Source: Bostrychus sinensis
Lineage: Eukaryota > Chordata > Actinopteri > Gobiiformes > Eleotridae
DNA length: 64,000 bases
Assembly (NCBI GenBank): GCA_020698575.1
Contig: CM036248.1
Coordinates: forward strand, 22,804,229-22,868,228
Reading direction: 5' to 3'
Part shown: positions 13,360 to 25,676 of the stretch, piece after piece
How positions within the stretch are numbered: the first letter of the stretch is position 1
Layout: every line of letters begins with the position of its first letter
The notes under the pieces: model-generated
The model's input: the letters and a program-made list of their open reading frames with translations, nothing else
Told to the model about the DNA's origin: nothing
Databases searched by the model: none
Position numbers and translations under genes: made by a program

Positions 13360-13930
13360 TAGAGAGACGTATCCATGTATTTATCTCCAGCAGGCTAGAC
13401 TATTGTAACGTCTGCTCACTGGACTCACTAAAAGAGCTGTAAGACGGCTGCAGGATGTCCAGAACGCTGCTGCTCGAGCCCTGACTAAAACCAGAAAGTA
13501 TGGCCATTTTAGTCCTGTCCTCAGGTCTCTGCACTGACTTCCTGTTGCTCAGAGAATAGACTTTAAAACAGCTCTGTATGTCTCTCCATTGATTAGCATC
13601 AAAGTACACTGTATTTCCAAAAGCTAATAGTAAGCTCTTACTTTTGGCTCAGATGAGCGAATACTTTCGGCAACATATTGTCAAAGGTATTTGCTCATCT
13701 GAGCTAACACTTTTGGAAATATAGTGTATATCTCTGACATGTTGGTCCTATATGAACCATCTCAGACTCTTGAGAACCTCAGGGACAAGCCTCCTGCTGG
13801 CACCCAGAGTCAGGACTTTACACAGTCAAACAGTTTAAAAATCTGAAGCAGTCTTCCTGACGATTTTGGACAAGTTTCTACTCTACTCTCTATGTTCAAG
13901 TCAAGACATAAAGTCATTCTTTTTAGCACC
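13360..13930 (+). mobile_element. LINE (L2/CR1-like) reverse-transcriptase remnant, frameshifted
   Basis: The plus strand encodes broken pieces typical of the C-terminal part of a LINE polymerase: SRLDYCNVCSLDSLK, then RRLQDVQNAAARALT, then FSPVLRSLH and LPVAQRIDFKTALY. It resumes after 13728 with YEPSQTLENLRDK and SSLPDD. Stops and frame changes show it is dead. A 120-bp inverted-repeat element at 13607-13726 interrupts it. Confidence 0.8.
13607..13726. mobile_element. 120-bp Tc1/mariner-type MITE inside a LINE remnant
   Basis: The terminal inverted repeats are CACTGTATTTCCAAAAG at the left and CTTTTGGAAATATAGTG at the right, each flanked by a TA dinucleotide (13605-13606 and 13727-13728), the Tc1/mariner target duplication. 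The TIR sequence matches a Tc1-like family that I recognise in fish. The inside is also partly palindromic (CAGATGAGCGAATACTTTCG near the middle). Confidence 0.85.
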
Positions 13931-13995
13931 GTGTATGACAACTGAAAGTGTTTTTTCTGCACTCTTCCCTTTAATTTAATTTTAAATTGATTCTT

Positions 13996-14468
13996 ACAGT
14001 ATTTTCCGAACTATAAGTCGCTCCAGAGTATTAGTCACATTGGTCAAAAAATGCATCATGAAGAGGAAAAAAACATTTATAAGCTGAACTGGACTATAAG
14101 TCACATTTATGTAGAAATTTATTTCACAAAATGCAAGACTAAGAACAGACATTTAATCTGGAAAGGCAAGTTATTCAGCTACACAATAGCATAGAGAACA
14201 TACCTGGGAGGCTGAATAGATTAAATTAACATAACAAGCCAGCGAGTCCAACAAGTAAGTTACCGGTAAGCAAGTTCACCAAGCTCCTGATCTCATTCCA
14301 CATCACTGAATACTACTGACAGTTGCTGTCACAAGCCTAGAGCGCCCTCTCACAGCTGTAGACGGTAATGTTTACTAAATTTTAGTTCATGTCAGTCAGT
14401 CATATATTTTGATATAAGTCACACCTAACTATAAGTCGCAGGACCAGCCAAACTCCAGAAAATATGAT
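13996..14468. mobile_element. Non-autonomous teleost repeat (ACTATAAGTCG family)
   Basis: The left end is GTATTTTCCGAACTATAAGT and the right end is AACTCCAGAAAATATGATAA, giving short inverted termini (TATTTTC and GAAAATA). Repeated TATAAGTCRCA units lie inside. I recognise the family as a widespread fish interspersed element; the class is uncertain. Confidence 0.7.
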
Positions 14469-16158
14469 AATTATAATTTTATTTCAGTTTTAATTGTATT
14501 TCTTATATATGTACTCTTTTCTGTAAAGCACTTCAAATTATCCTGTGTATAAATTCTGCTATATAAATGAACTTGCCTTGCCATATGGGCTGCAGTGGCT
14601 GGCTATGCATCCAAGTGACCTATTGGTTTTTAATTGTCCACAGTAAAGGAAGGTGAGTAGCCTAACAGAGCTTAGTGGGACCATGCGCATAGCTTGATTA
14701 AGCCATTTAACTGGATTTTTGTCTTTGCCTATGTGTACATGCACAGGAGAAAAACTAAACCATTTACTCCATTGTGATCTGCCCAGAAGAAATGCCACAT
14801 TATTGATGGTACAAAAATGTGAGTCACGTTTTTTCTCTTTGTTTATGTGTGTTAGGGAGCCTAGACAGTCACATGGTAAAACTTATACAATGTGTTCGTT
14901 GTGTTTGGATATTCTGGTCATTCATATATCCAAACCTGTGGCCTATGTTAGGTGCAACTTTTCAGCAAATTACCGATGCGGAAAACCAAATGAAAACAAA
15001 AAAGCTAATGCAAATCTCTCCAAAGAAAAAAAACACATATATCAAAGACATATCAAGACTTATTATGTGCCAGCTGTATGTTGAGTAATCAAAGCAACAT
15101 CTTGTATGGAGCAACATTATACAAGAAGCACTGTTCCTATGGGGGCTCTTGGCGGTTCACATTCATTGGTTTTGACATGACTCACTGCCTCCTCACTAAG
15201 ACTGAGCACCAACAGGAGATTGACTCTAAAAATAAAACTACGGCACCTTCAGCGTTTCCTTACAGACGATACTGAGACAGCTGTGGCGGCATCGAGGCCA
15301 AAGACCTATCTGAAAAACAAAGGCTTTGGATGAGGCAGGATGGGATGCTCTTTTTTGGGTGTATATTTGGTAACAAGCTTGTCAGAGTGGGGTTGTCTGG
15401 GTTTAATGTGTTAGGAACAAAGGCTTAGAGCTACATCTACTGGCATACGGAAAGGTCAGCTTGATTGGAGGGAGTCAGAAAGGTCAAGCCAGGGAAACAA
15501 TCAAACATTCAGCTGCTGTGGTTACAATCTATTCCAGGTTTATTCTTGGATCTTTTGCAAAAGTCAAACTGCTGGCTTAGTCGGGGATGTGCCGAGTTCA
15601 ATGACCTAGTGCTCGGTGCCAAAAAGCAGGATTTAGCATGGAGGAACACTCAAGGACTAGCGCAGTAACATTTCACACACTATTGAATCGGTCTGCATAG
15701 CAATAAGTTTGAACTCTTAACACTGCAGTTTCCATAGGAACTAAGTGAGGCCGTTATCAGCTGTAAAACAGATTGACAAGATACTTTAAGTGCAAGAGTA
15801 TTAATATTCTGAACAGATTTGTGCACTATGAAAAATATTTAAATAATACTTTTCACCATGCATGCTGTTTCGACAACACATAAATAAATTTGGCTGGAGG
15901 CAAGCAGGCTAATCTAAGATTGTTTAGACATTAAAGGGGTTGAAAAAATAGGAACAAATTAGCATGGTTGTTGTGTTGTCAGGGATCTACAGACAGCAGT
16001 TAATTTTTCTGACTTGAGTGTGAAAGCGTTAAGTCAAGAGCTCCTTTGAACACAAAATCCGATCTTGTAAAAAGATCTATTCGTCAAGGTAAAATTCAAC
16101 AAGTCTGTATTACAATGCTAACTGTCTCACTCTCAGATAAAACGCTGTATTACTCATA

Positions 16159-16600
16159 CACCTATCAGGCATAACATAATGACCACCTGCCCAGTATTGT
16201 AGTCATCAATAAGTAGCCCCATACACAACAAACTATGATGCACTATTCGAACAACTTTCAATCAGAACAAAAATAACATCTACAGCAATTTAAGGTGCAA
16301 GAAGTTGTCTGTTAGATCAAACCAACTCAGGCCAGCTTGTGCTTCCACCTGCAGCACCTGTCGTTGGTTCACCGCTGTTCCTTCTTTGGACCACTTTTAA
16401 TAGAAACTGACCACTGCAGGGGAGAGAGCTGCAGTTTTGGAGATGCTTCAACCATCTAGCAATCACAATTTCAAAAGGATCAAAAATGTTCACTGGTTGC
16501 CTAATATACCTCACCCACTAACAAGTGACATGATGAAGTGATAATCTACATTATATTCATTTCAACTGTCAGTGGTCATAATGTTATGCCCGATGTAGTG
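16159..16600. mobile_element. Non-autonomous DNA transposon with inverted termini (ATCAGGCATAAC family)
   Basis: The left terminus is CACCTATCAGGCATAACATA followed by ATGACCACCTG. The right terminus is AGTGGTCATAATGTTATGCC, its complement. The left end is preceded by TA. The inside keeps decayed transposase-like antisense sequence but no long frame. It is a common fish element recognised from memory. Confidence 0.8.
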
Positions 16601-17071
16601 ATGTAGCATACTCCCACTTTGAGGACATTCCATGTAATATAATATGTCACTCATGGAGCAAGCACCTATGGGCGTCACCAAATAAAAGCAGACAGGATTA
16701 ATTGCAGCCTGCCACGCTGACCTTTTCTCTTTGATAAATCAGAGTTAGCTATTAGCCCCTAAAATGTAACACACATCAGTGAGTAATGGATATAACTTGT
16801 ATTGACCAAATCTGTCTGCACTAACACCACACAAACTACATCAAATTTTCTAGTTAAAATGGGGCAAAGATGCTTTATTGTCTAAGGGGAAGTCAGAACT
16901 GTATTTCATCACTGGTAAAAGGAAAGCATTCCCGTGGTGCTCAATTAGGCTTCAGCAGGAGGAGCCACAGAGTGAATAATGTAGACAGTCATTTAATTTT
17001 TTTCTGTTCATTTTGAAAGAAAAACACATTTTATTGATGCCCTGAGACAATGTCAGAAGAGGCTTGCTGGC

Positions 17072-17480
17072 AAAGGTGGGAAGTGTACTGGAAATCTGTA
17101 CTCAAGTAAAAGTATTGTTACTTCAACATAATATTACTGAAGTAGAAAAGTACTCCACAACAATGTTTGTAAAAGTAAAAAGATGTAATGTTTACTTCAG
17201 TAGGAAGTACGTACTGCTTTTACCAAATATTTTTAGTACAAATACTCATACTACTACAGCAACTACAGCTGCTACTACAACTACTACCACTACTATTTCT
17301 ATGGATATCACTGCTGCTATTACCATTCCTGCTATTATTTCTACTACCCACTTTTCAAGAACACAAAATAATTTTACTTTTTAGAGATTCGTAAGTGTAC
17401 TTTGGTAAAAGTGCATTTTTCCTTCAAAAAAGAACATTTAAGTGTATGTTTTAAGTAATGTAAGAATATAAGTTACCCCT
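17072..17480. repeat. TACTCAAGTA-type fragment (copy B) with internal triplet repeat
   Basis: It begins AAAGGTGGGAAGTGTACTGG, then CTGTACTCAAGTAAAAGTAT. Between about 17244 and 17350 lies an irregular ACT/TACTAC microsatellite, whose apparent open frames in two phases are an artefact of the repeat. Confidence 0.55.
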
Positions 17481-18704
17481 GCTTGGTGTTTAAATGAAAC
17501 CAAGCTAAAATACAGAGACAAGATTAATAGAGTAGCAAGTTGCTCGACAACATATATTCAGATAACTGTTTATTAAGAGAAATAATTATATTAAAAGTGA
17601 AAGATGCATTTGGAAAGCCGATAGTAATTTCCTTACATTTCCTCTTGAAGAAATGGTTAGGCCTTATTATATATTAAACAGTGTACAGTGCGAGGTCATG
17701 GATTCAGATGACGATGCACCCGGGCTGCTGCGTGAGGCGTTTCTTTCAAGGCTGAATAAAGCTCCCTAATAAATTTTCATGGAGTTTAATGATACATTTT
17801 TCATAAGACAATCTCAAATCTACAGTGTGTGTTCATAAGCAGACAAATGCTCACAGTAGAAAGAAACTAAGTGCTTTTAATCAACTCATACTGTTTGCAT
17901 GAGTAATTTCATTTTGTAGCAGTGATTTATTGGACAGCTTTGGTCACCAGTTCCTTTGCAAGGGTGGAGTGTGAATACAAATTATAATCAAAATTAAATT
18001 ATGTTGTTCCCAACAGTACACTATAAGAGATTGTAGTTATTTATAATGGTTCCACCCCTGAAATATAATATTCAAAGTTTCTCAGAAAGGGTCTCGCTGC
18101 ATAATGAATAAGTCCTGGTTGTTACTCTGGTAAAATGTCTCTTTGTCTCAGAATGATTACACTGGTGTTGCTCCTTTCTTCTGTATAATTCTTTATTAAT
18201 GTGATTTAGTGAATAAAGTTATAAAACAATACAAAGATAGAAAATGGATACAGCAGTCTACAGTCTACTGGGGAAGACTCACTCAAAGCTAAAAGAGAAA
18301 TATAGATTTTTCTGTTATGTAATATTTAATAATCAGTCTGTGGAGCTAGACCTGTCCTTAAGTAACTTTTGCAAATAGGCCTAAAATTTAACTGTATGTC
18401 TGCAGAAATTATTAATGATTTATTTGTACTTTTAATAATGCAATTTTTGGGGGCATTAATATTTATCAAAAGTTGAATTATGTTTTCATCGTTGCTGCTT
18501 TGTTAATGCAAGATAACTTGAAAAATGATTGTTGGATTTTGATGAAATTTTTAGAAAAGTAATTGGCCAACAAAGAAATTTCGTTTTGGTGTGCATCCGA
18601 TTCACTATATCTAAGAATTTTGTACCATTGCAAAAGAGGGCCAAAGAGGAGTTCAGTAAAGTATTAGTTTTAATGTTGTAGTGTTTTAAAGTATACATGT
18701 ATTT

Positions 18705-18790
18705 TGTGGCTCAATGACATGAGCATTTACTGTACGACTTGTAGATTCAAGCCTGGGAAAAAGGCCATGGAAGAAATGATTAGTTTTTGA
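18705..18790 (+). repeat. tRNA-like SINE copy 4 (plus orientation)
   Basis: The plus strand reads GTGGCTCAATGACATGAGCA (A-box region) and, about 25 bases on, GATTCAAGCC (B-box-like). The body block present in copies 2 and 3 is not obvious here. It is too degenerate for a working tRNA gene. Confidence 0.45.
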
Positions 18791-20124
18791 TGTGTACTTT
18801 TCCCTTTTCCTGGCCACGCCCACTTCACTCAGTCAGCCCAAGTCAGCATGCATTGTCAACAACGTAGCTTTACAGCAACAGTGCTGTAGAGGAGGCTAAT
18901 TCCTCCACCCTTCCTCTGACTAAAGTCTTTTACAGACAGTGCTGCCTCCTGATCATCTTCTTTGAGTTCAGAAGACCCTGAGTGCTTTTACTGAGCAGTG
19001 GGAGGTTGACAGATAATAGCTAATTAGCAACATGAAGCTAACATAGATAAATGAGCTAACTGCTTACTAGTGATGTTTTAAGCGCTGAAATTATCAGTAC
19101 ATGTTCAAAGGTAAGGTGAAGGTGTAGTGTGTAAAAACACACAGGAGCACCTGGAGAAGGCGGGATTTTTCATTTATGTATGTAAAGTGATGAAACTGAG
19201 CGTTTGCAGTTCCTGAGAAATTCAGTGCTCCAGCATACAGGATTACTCAAACATGTGTGAATGAAACAAAATACATTCCTGATATGTTTATGGGGAGGAA
19301 ACAACATTATAACAGGGTAGAAAGCACAGAAATGTCAAGTTAGCATAAGAGGTCACCTCTAAGGATTAAAGATGGAACATTTGGTTATAGCTCACGTATA
19401 AAGTAAGATCTCTTTTTTACAATTCTCAGATTAGGTCAAAAAGAGAAAAGCATCAGACTGAGTCATTATCGTCACCACCAGGAATGCCTTCTAACAGCTA
19501 TAACCGCTTATACTGTCAATGTCAATCATCCAATAAAGCACATCTCGCTCCTTCAATATAAATATGAAAAACTCTGTCTGAGGTGAGTCACACAACACAA
19601 ATCCTCCTCCTCAGAAGATCAAAAACTGTGAATATGACAAGAGACAGAGCACTGACCCAGCCACAGCCGAGGTGCCAGACATGACACTGCGTCCATTCCA
19701 ACATCAGAACATGTCAGCTTTAATTGGAGCGTGTTAGCACGAGACCAAGATGAGCTGTGACCAGTGCAGAGCAGTCACTATAAGTGGACTTGACACAAGA
19801 GGCTTTATGTGCTAGAAAAATACACTAATAAGGAAAACTTTGGTGCAGTTTGGAAAAGGAGCCAGCTGCAGGAAAACAAACAAAGCAGCAGCAGTAGGAG
19901 GCAAAAGCCATTAACTTCAATTAAGAGTAGTCTGACTACAAGGGGGGGCCTGCCGATGTTATGTTATTGACCAAAGCCTCTCAGAGATCTAGCTTGTAAA
20001 GCTGTATGCATGTGAGACAATTAGATTCAGTTTAGCATTTAAAAGGAGCAGCTATAAGACACGTTATAATACATATATCCAGGGTGAGAGACTCGTGTCA
20101 GTATATAGAATGTCTTTCTCTTAT
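18791..20124. other. No gene recognised
   Basis: Moderately complex unique sequence, no convincing exon. The stretch around 19600-20060 shows no repeat landmark and could hold regulatory DNA, but nothing specific supports it. Confidence 0.5.
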
Positions 20125-20440
20125 CCTTTTTGACTGTTGCCTGCACAGTGAGTCATCGGCCTCCATTTAGCTCTATCTTCTACATCCTCTTTTCTCACAC
20201 CAACAAACATTATGCCCTCTTTGGTCTTCCTCTAGGCTTTCCACCTGGCATTTCTAACCTCACCATCCTTCTACCCATATATTCATTATCCCTCTTCTGT
20301 ACATGTACAAACCATCTCACTCTGAACTCCCTGACTTTACCTCCAAAACATCTAAGAAAAGCACTTCCTCTGCCTTTTCCTCAGTGCCACCGGCTATTAA
20401 CCATACCACCTTGCTGCGCTCATCACTGCCTTGGGTCCGT
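20125..20440 (-). mobile_element. LINE fragment, antisense to the plus strand
   Basis: The plus strand reads like the antisense of a fish LINE polymerase: TTATGCCCTCTTTGGTCTTC, then CTCTTCTGTACATGTACAAA and TTACCTCCAAAACATCTAAG. These are landmarks I know from that family. The plus-strand open frame here is therefore not a gene. Confidence 0.6.
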
Positions 20441-20794
20441 GTATCATGCGCTCAATTGATTTTCAATTTGAACTGTCTTGTAGATACAGTATAAGAAGTG
20501 TGTATAGGAGTGTGTAGGAGTGTTTATAGTATATCATTTTCAAGAGAGGGATTTAGTACACATGAAAAATCTGCCACATGTTTAGGTCAAAGCAGTATTG
20601 CAGAATTGTCATATGTTTAGGAATATTGTAATCGACAGTCTGACAAGTTGTATAATCATGCCAGCTACAATATATGCAGACATGTAACCAAGAATCCCAC
20701 TTAATAAGTGGAAATCTTGTTCATTGACATTATGCAAATGGGCTTCTTCCCATACAAAAGTCCTGAAAAAACAGTTATGACAACTAACTGGATG

Positions 20795-21070
20795 TGTAAG
20801 GGGCCCGGGTGGCTGGAACTGAAAGCCTAAGGCTTGGTACACCCTGGACAGTAGCCAGTTAGTCGAAGGACATGCACTGACTGACAACCTTTTACTCACA
20901 CATTCAATCACTAAGGGCAATTTAGACTCTCAAGTTCACCTACACATACAGTATGGTAAGCCAGAGTACCTAGAGAGAAAACACACAGTAACATGGAGAG
21001 AACATGTAGTGTCAGGCGGCCCAGGGATCGAACCCACAGGTAGGTTATGCCATTTTGCCACAATGCACCG
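20795..21070. repeat. Degraded interspersed repeat, same family as 4251-4597
   Basis: It contains CCCGGGTGGCTGGAACTG, then AAGGGCAATTTAGACTCTCA, then GTAACATGGAGAGAACATGT and GGATCGAACCCACAGG. These are landmarks of the family seen at 4251-4597, in the same order. Confidence 0.6.
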
Positions 21071-21760
21071 CGTTTTTACCATTGCATGTTATTATGTTAT
21101 GAACCAAATAAATACCCTGTAAGATTAATTTCTGAAAGCTTAAAAGAGAAGCCATTATGTAATGTAAATATATGGAGATGCCAGAGATTTAAGATAATCT
21201 TTTCCGTATAGTCATCAGTGTGCACAGGCATAAAGTAGATGTAAATTAAGGAGAAACTGCCCTGATATTAACCAAACAATGTGTTCTTTCCTAAGGGACA
21301 GAGCCCTTGTTACAAGCCCCCACTTCCTCATCCCCTTTAACTTCCTCTGTATTACAGATGCCTTGCCACATGGGGCCATAGAGTGTGCTGGCCCTCAGAG
21401 CATCTCCCAGAGCAAGGCCTGCCATTGAGTGCAGTAAATAACCAGCATAAACGTGTCCAGGGAGACAAGCGCCAGACACCAGCCCATTTAATGTTAATAG
21501 GGAAGCATCGGTTACCAGATTCTAAATAATAGCCTGCAGTCACCACAGCCAAGGATAGGTACTGCCGGCGCAAGGAATTTATGGAGTTAGCAAATTGCTT
21601 TTTTATCCCCATTCTTCCCCCATTTGTCCCTCTGCCCATCCCTCAACACAAGGTGGAGATGACGGCGCGGTGCAGTGAGATGATTGCCCTGGTGCATGCT
21701 GGGTGACGGAGCACACCTGTCCTAGAGCCACAGGCAGGAGGATGCTCTGAGTGTACAACA
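21071..21760. other. No gene; balanced-composition stretch at 21290-21760
   Basis: The two overlapping minus-strand frames near 21291-21639 have no recognisable domain. The segment has balanced composition and no repeat landmark, so conserved non-coding DNA is possible. Confidence 0.35.
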
Positions 21761-22006
21761 ACGATCTGTCCATGTAGGTCTCAAAGGGACAGACACTTGA
21801 CAGGAGACATAAGATATTTTTATACTAGAAGGACCAGGGGTGTTTGGGTTGTGACCCGCTGGCAGACAGAAATAGTCTGAAAAGTTATGAACAGATACAG
21901 CTCTCTAACCTTTTAACCCTGGGGACCACACCATTAGTACATGTTATGAATACATTCTGTGGGATGGGGCTAATAGTAGTCTCTTGCAATTTACTCATCT
22001 TATCCA

Positions 22007-22160
22007 GGCGTGAAAAGTAACTAGATATTTTTACTCAAGTCATTTCTTTAAATACATTTTTAACATACTATTCACTCGAGAATTTTTAGGATTTTGAAGT
22101 ATCAGTACATTACCGGAATGATGATTTTGAGTACCCCTTCCTCATCTTTACTCTACTGTT
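22007..22160. repeat. TACTCAAGTA-type fragment (copy C)
   Basis: GTGAAAAGTAACTAGATATT then TTTTTACTCAAGTCATTTC and GAAGTATCAGTACATTAC are diverged forms of the element in copies A, B and D. Boundaries are approximate. Confidence 0.4.
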
Positions 22161-22882
22161 CTGTACAGCCTGAAAGGTGCAGCTGTGAATCTGTGGTAAC
22201 ATACAGATGAGTGTATCTTTTATGAATACTGCCAAGGCCAACTAATGTCTACTATTTTGAGAAACAGAGTGATAGATGAGACATGAGAAAATACCAGAGG
22301 TTCCTCCATGGGGAATTAGCTTTAGCTACAAAATATAACAAATTATGAATAATCAAGATGTGTCTACTGTCAGAGCATGATTGGAAAACATTAGCAAGTG
22401 TGTAAATGTTTAGCTATTTTATTCAATTAAAGGTTAAATCTTTTAATGACTACAAACCCTACTATAAGAAGTAAGCAAATGGAACTAACTATCAGATATG
22501 GATGCTATTAAGTACATTTTAACAGCTACTCAACAACAATCATTTGTGGTTCCACGCGATAATCCACACCAACAATTATACATTTTTTCATTTGTCCATT
22601 ATTGACCATGTCTAAAATGTTCACAAAAAACAAACAGAAACAGCAAAAACATAACCTGAGAAAGGTAATAACTATTTTCAAAGTGTCAAATGAGTTTTTC
22701 TGTCTGGACAGAAATAAGTCCAGACTAAATCCTGCAGAGTTAGCCTACAGTGGAGTCATCAGCCTTAGTCTGGCAACACAGAGTAGAAAAAGTGTGTATA
22801 AATCACCATCTCAAGGGTCAAGGTAACATCAATAAAGTCAGCGCTGGGGTCAACTGTAATTAAATCATAAGTGCACTCTGAC

Positions 22883-23168
22883 CTGTCCACTTCATGAGGC
22901 TGATGATGTCAATACTTGTAAACTCCTCCACTATCCTTTTCCTATACAAAAAGCAAAAAACCATTAAAACCACAGCTGTTCCTTTGCCGGCGTGTAAAGT
23001 CAATCTCAGTATGTGACCTAGCATCACCTTTTCATTGTAAATATGAGATTTCCTTACATGCAACACCGCTCCAGCAGTTGGTAGGTTGCTAATTCTTAAC
23101 GCTTGGCTAGACTTAACTGAAGACCGCGGGCAGATTTTAACAGAGAATGACATTTCCAGATCACTCTC
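22883..23168 (-). other. Unassigned open stretch with splice-like boundaries
   Basis: A minus-strand frame stays open for about 135 codons (22860-23267). Within it, 23058-23168 is flanked by TTTTTTTAATTCAG (acceptor) and GTAAGG (donor). Next, 22883-22941 is flanked by TTTTTGTATAG (acceptor) and GTCAGA (donor), leaving a 116-bp mini-intron. Joining the two in the open frame soon hits a stop, and I recognise no family. It could be untranslated exons or chance. Confidence 0.25.
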
Positions 23169-23811
23169 CTGAATTAAAAAAAGAAGAGAGAAAAGAAAAG
23201 TGTGTTCGAGACAATCTTTTAACACTGCTTGCCTTCTCCAAAAAGCTATAAATAATGCAAAATACATGTTTAGGATTCATCAAGAAGATACAAAAACAAA
23301 CCATGAAGGGAACAAGCTTGATGCCTAGTAGAGATATTTAAGCTTAACCTTTCACACGCCTAAATCAGAGGAAAATAGCCCGGAAAATATGTAGTCACAA
23401 AGTATTATGTTATATGGGCAATGGCAGCGTGTTGTTAACAGATATTAAAAGGGATAAAGCAGTATGATTGGATCTTTATTCTCAAAAAGGCCCAGCTGGG
23501 GGGGTTGGAGTGTTAAAAATGCATAATATAAAGCATGACCAGCAGGCATGTAGATGGAGAGGAGCAGCAACAATAGAACATCATCGTAATCCTTTTAGCG
23601 TCTTTCACAATTATATAGTTGAGTACAGCGTGGAGCCTTAAGAAAAACAGTGTCCTATCTGCCAAGTGGAGTTACACAGAGCCACACGTTATGCTGTATA
23701 CAAGCTGCACCTATGCTCATCAAATCCACTATTAAAGTGAAAATCTGGAGAAATAGTTCATTGTTTTCATCTTTTTTCATAAGATCAAAGCCAAATCAGT
23801 GCATCAAAGTC

Positions 23812-24597
23812 AGAGGTGGAAGAAGTACTGAAAATCTGTACTCAAGTAAAAGTAACTCCTACTTGAGTTTTATCATTTTGAAGTATAAGTAAATCTCAAT
23901 AAAAGCATATAACACAGGGGCGTAGCATCAGGCAGTGCAGCCAGGGCAATAGCACTGGGGTCCTCAAAGTTTAGAGGCCCCTGAGAGTGGTGCTTGTATA
24001 GTTATGGTCATTTCATATTCATAATAAACAAGAACAGCACTTTATTGTAAATGCATTTTTCCAATTAATTACTATTTTATCTTAGTATAATTTTTTTCAG
24101 CAAAATGTTTTAAGATAAAGAAATTAACAATACAAATTGTAAAAAATATACTTAAAAAGTGTGTACACAAATTTCTTAAAATGAATAATAAGTCGTTTAA
24201 ATCAAGCTATTCAAATGTGCTCCAGGCATTTGGGGCCCAATGTGAAATCCTGCTCTGGAGCCACTCATCACCAAGTTACACCACTGGCATAAAAGTAGCA
24301 TTGAATGCATTTACTTGAATAGAAAGTACTTTCTACTATTGCTGTATCTGCTATAACTATTACAACTTTCATGATTATTACTATTGATAATTAATACTAC
24401 AACTATTACTGCCTGTAATTCTACTACTACAAAATTACTTAGAAGATTCTGAAAATGTAAAAATAACATGTGCCATTAATATGCAGGCTGCTCAAATTAT
24501 GTTTATTAGCCTATGTTGAGTGTGTTTTAGAAAATGTACTCGGAAAGAAATTTATATTTGAATCATAGTATCAAGTTATTTTCCACCACTGGACAAA
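23812..24597. mobile_element. TACTCAAGTA-type element (copy D), host of a nested insertion
   Basis: The left end is AGAGGTGGAAGAAGTACTG and the right end is TTATTTTCCACCACTGGA, giving inverted termini (AGGTGGAA and TTCCACC). The interior has CTGTACTCAAGTAAAAGTAA and GATTCTGAAAATGTAAAAAT. A hAT-like element at 23913-24286 splits it, so the host alone is about 410 bp. Confidence 0.65.
23913..24286. mobile_element. hAT-like non-autonomous element nested in copy D
   Basis: The left end reads CACAGGGGCGTAGCATCAGG; the right end reads CACCAAGTTACACCACTG. The complement of the right end is CAGTGGTGTAACTTGGTG. The flanks are GCATATAA (23905-23912) and GCATAAAA (24287-24294), an 8-bp duplication with one mismatch, as expected for hAT insertion. 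GGGGCCCAATGTG-type internal sequence fits a fish family that I recall. Confidence 0.65.
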
Positions 24598-25676
24598 GTT
24601 GCTTATTTTTTCTTAAAACCTTGCACAATAGCCACTGAGATGAATGTTGAATGAAAATAGTATTTTTCACCCCAATACCTTTTACTCAAAAGGTCTATCC
24701 TCTTCTACTCCTTTGACCAAACAACTTCAATTTTCTCCTTGGCTGACCTAAAAACACCAAGTTACTGAGTCTGTGATCAAAGATTAAAGTATACAAAACC
24801 AGCCATCAAGACGTAGAGCTGGAGTAATGCTTTTGATGTTCAGAGCCCATATGATTATAGTTTTATTAAGGGGATTTAGTATTTGAGTCTTCAGCATCAG
24901 CCTAGCCAACATTCAACCAACAGAGCAGCAGTGAGACACAATTTGAAACAGGAAAACTGTTGGATCGCCATTTACCTTTTTTGCTTCAGAGAAATTAATG
25001 TTCCAAAAAATGACAAGTTCTAAAAATAAAAGGACACCCACAGAAATAACTCTCCCCCCTTTCCACCTAATCTGCAGCGGTTCACGTAGGGGACCCTAAG
25101 ACGCACCCCGTGTAATTGTACCCAAAATTACTCGCGACATTCAGAGTTCAAATCCGGCTCCACACCTCGGTCTGCCATCACACGTCAGTACCCGCCCATG
25201 CAAAGTGATGAGGCACAAAAAAAAAAAAAATAGACTCCTTATTCCACAGCAGGATCGAGACTTGGAGGAGAAACTTGAAGGCTGTGCGCAGACTGGCTCA
25301 ACACGCGTAATGTCTTCTATCCACTTAAGCTGATTCACAATTAGTCAGTGGAGTCAGTCATTTTTGCGACAGTGTGTCATTAAACGTGTCAACTATACTT
25401 TGAAAAATCACGCATACGTTTCCCCAGTTGCGCATGCTTTCGTACTTTCGCCGGTCAAAAAGCACGATTTCGTCCCTAAACGCTAAAGGATGCTGAGGTG
25501 CCAAACTATGATAAAAACGGCACGTATAGCCTTGACAACATTAAAATACATAAAGATAACCGGAAGGAGGTTGAAAATCTTGCCTCACTGTCACGCTGTT
25601 TTCCGTTCGCCCTTAACCGGATTGAACCAAAAGCCCATTCTCCGCGTGAACGAAAACAGATTTAGTCCAGACTTAC

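Noticed and set aside
20130..20459. 109-codon plus-strand open frame
   Set aside because: It looks like the antisense of a LINE fragment; no domain was recognised.
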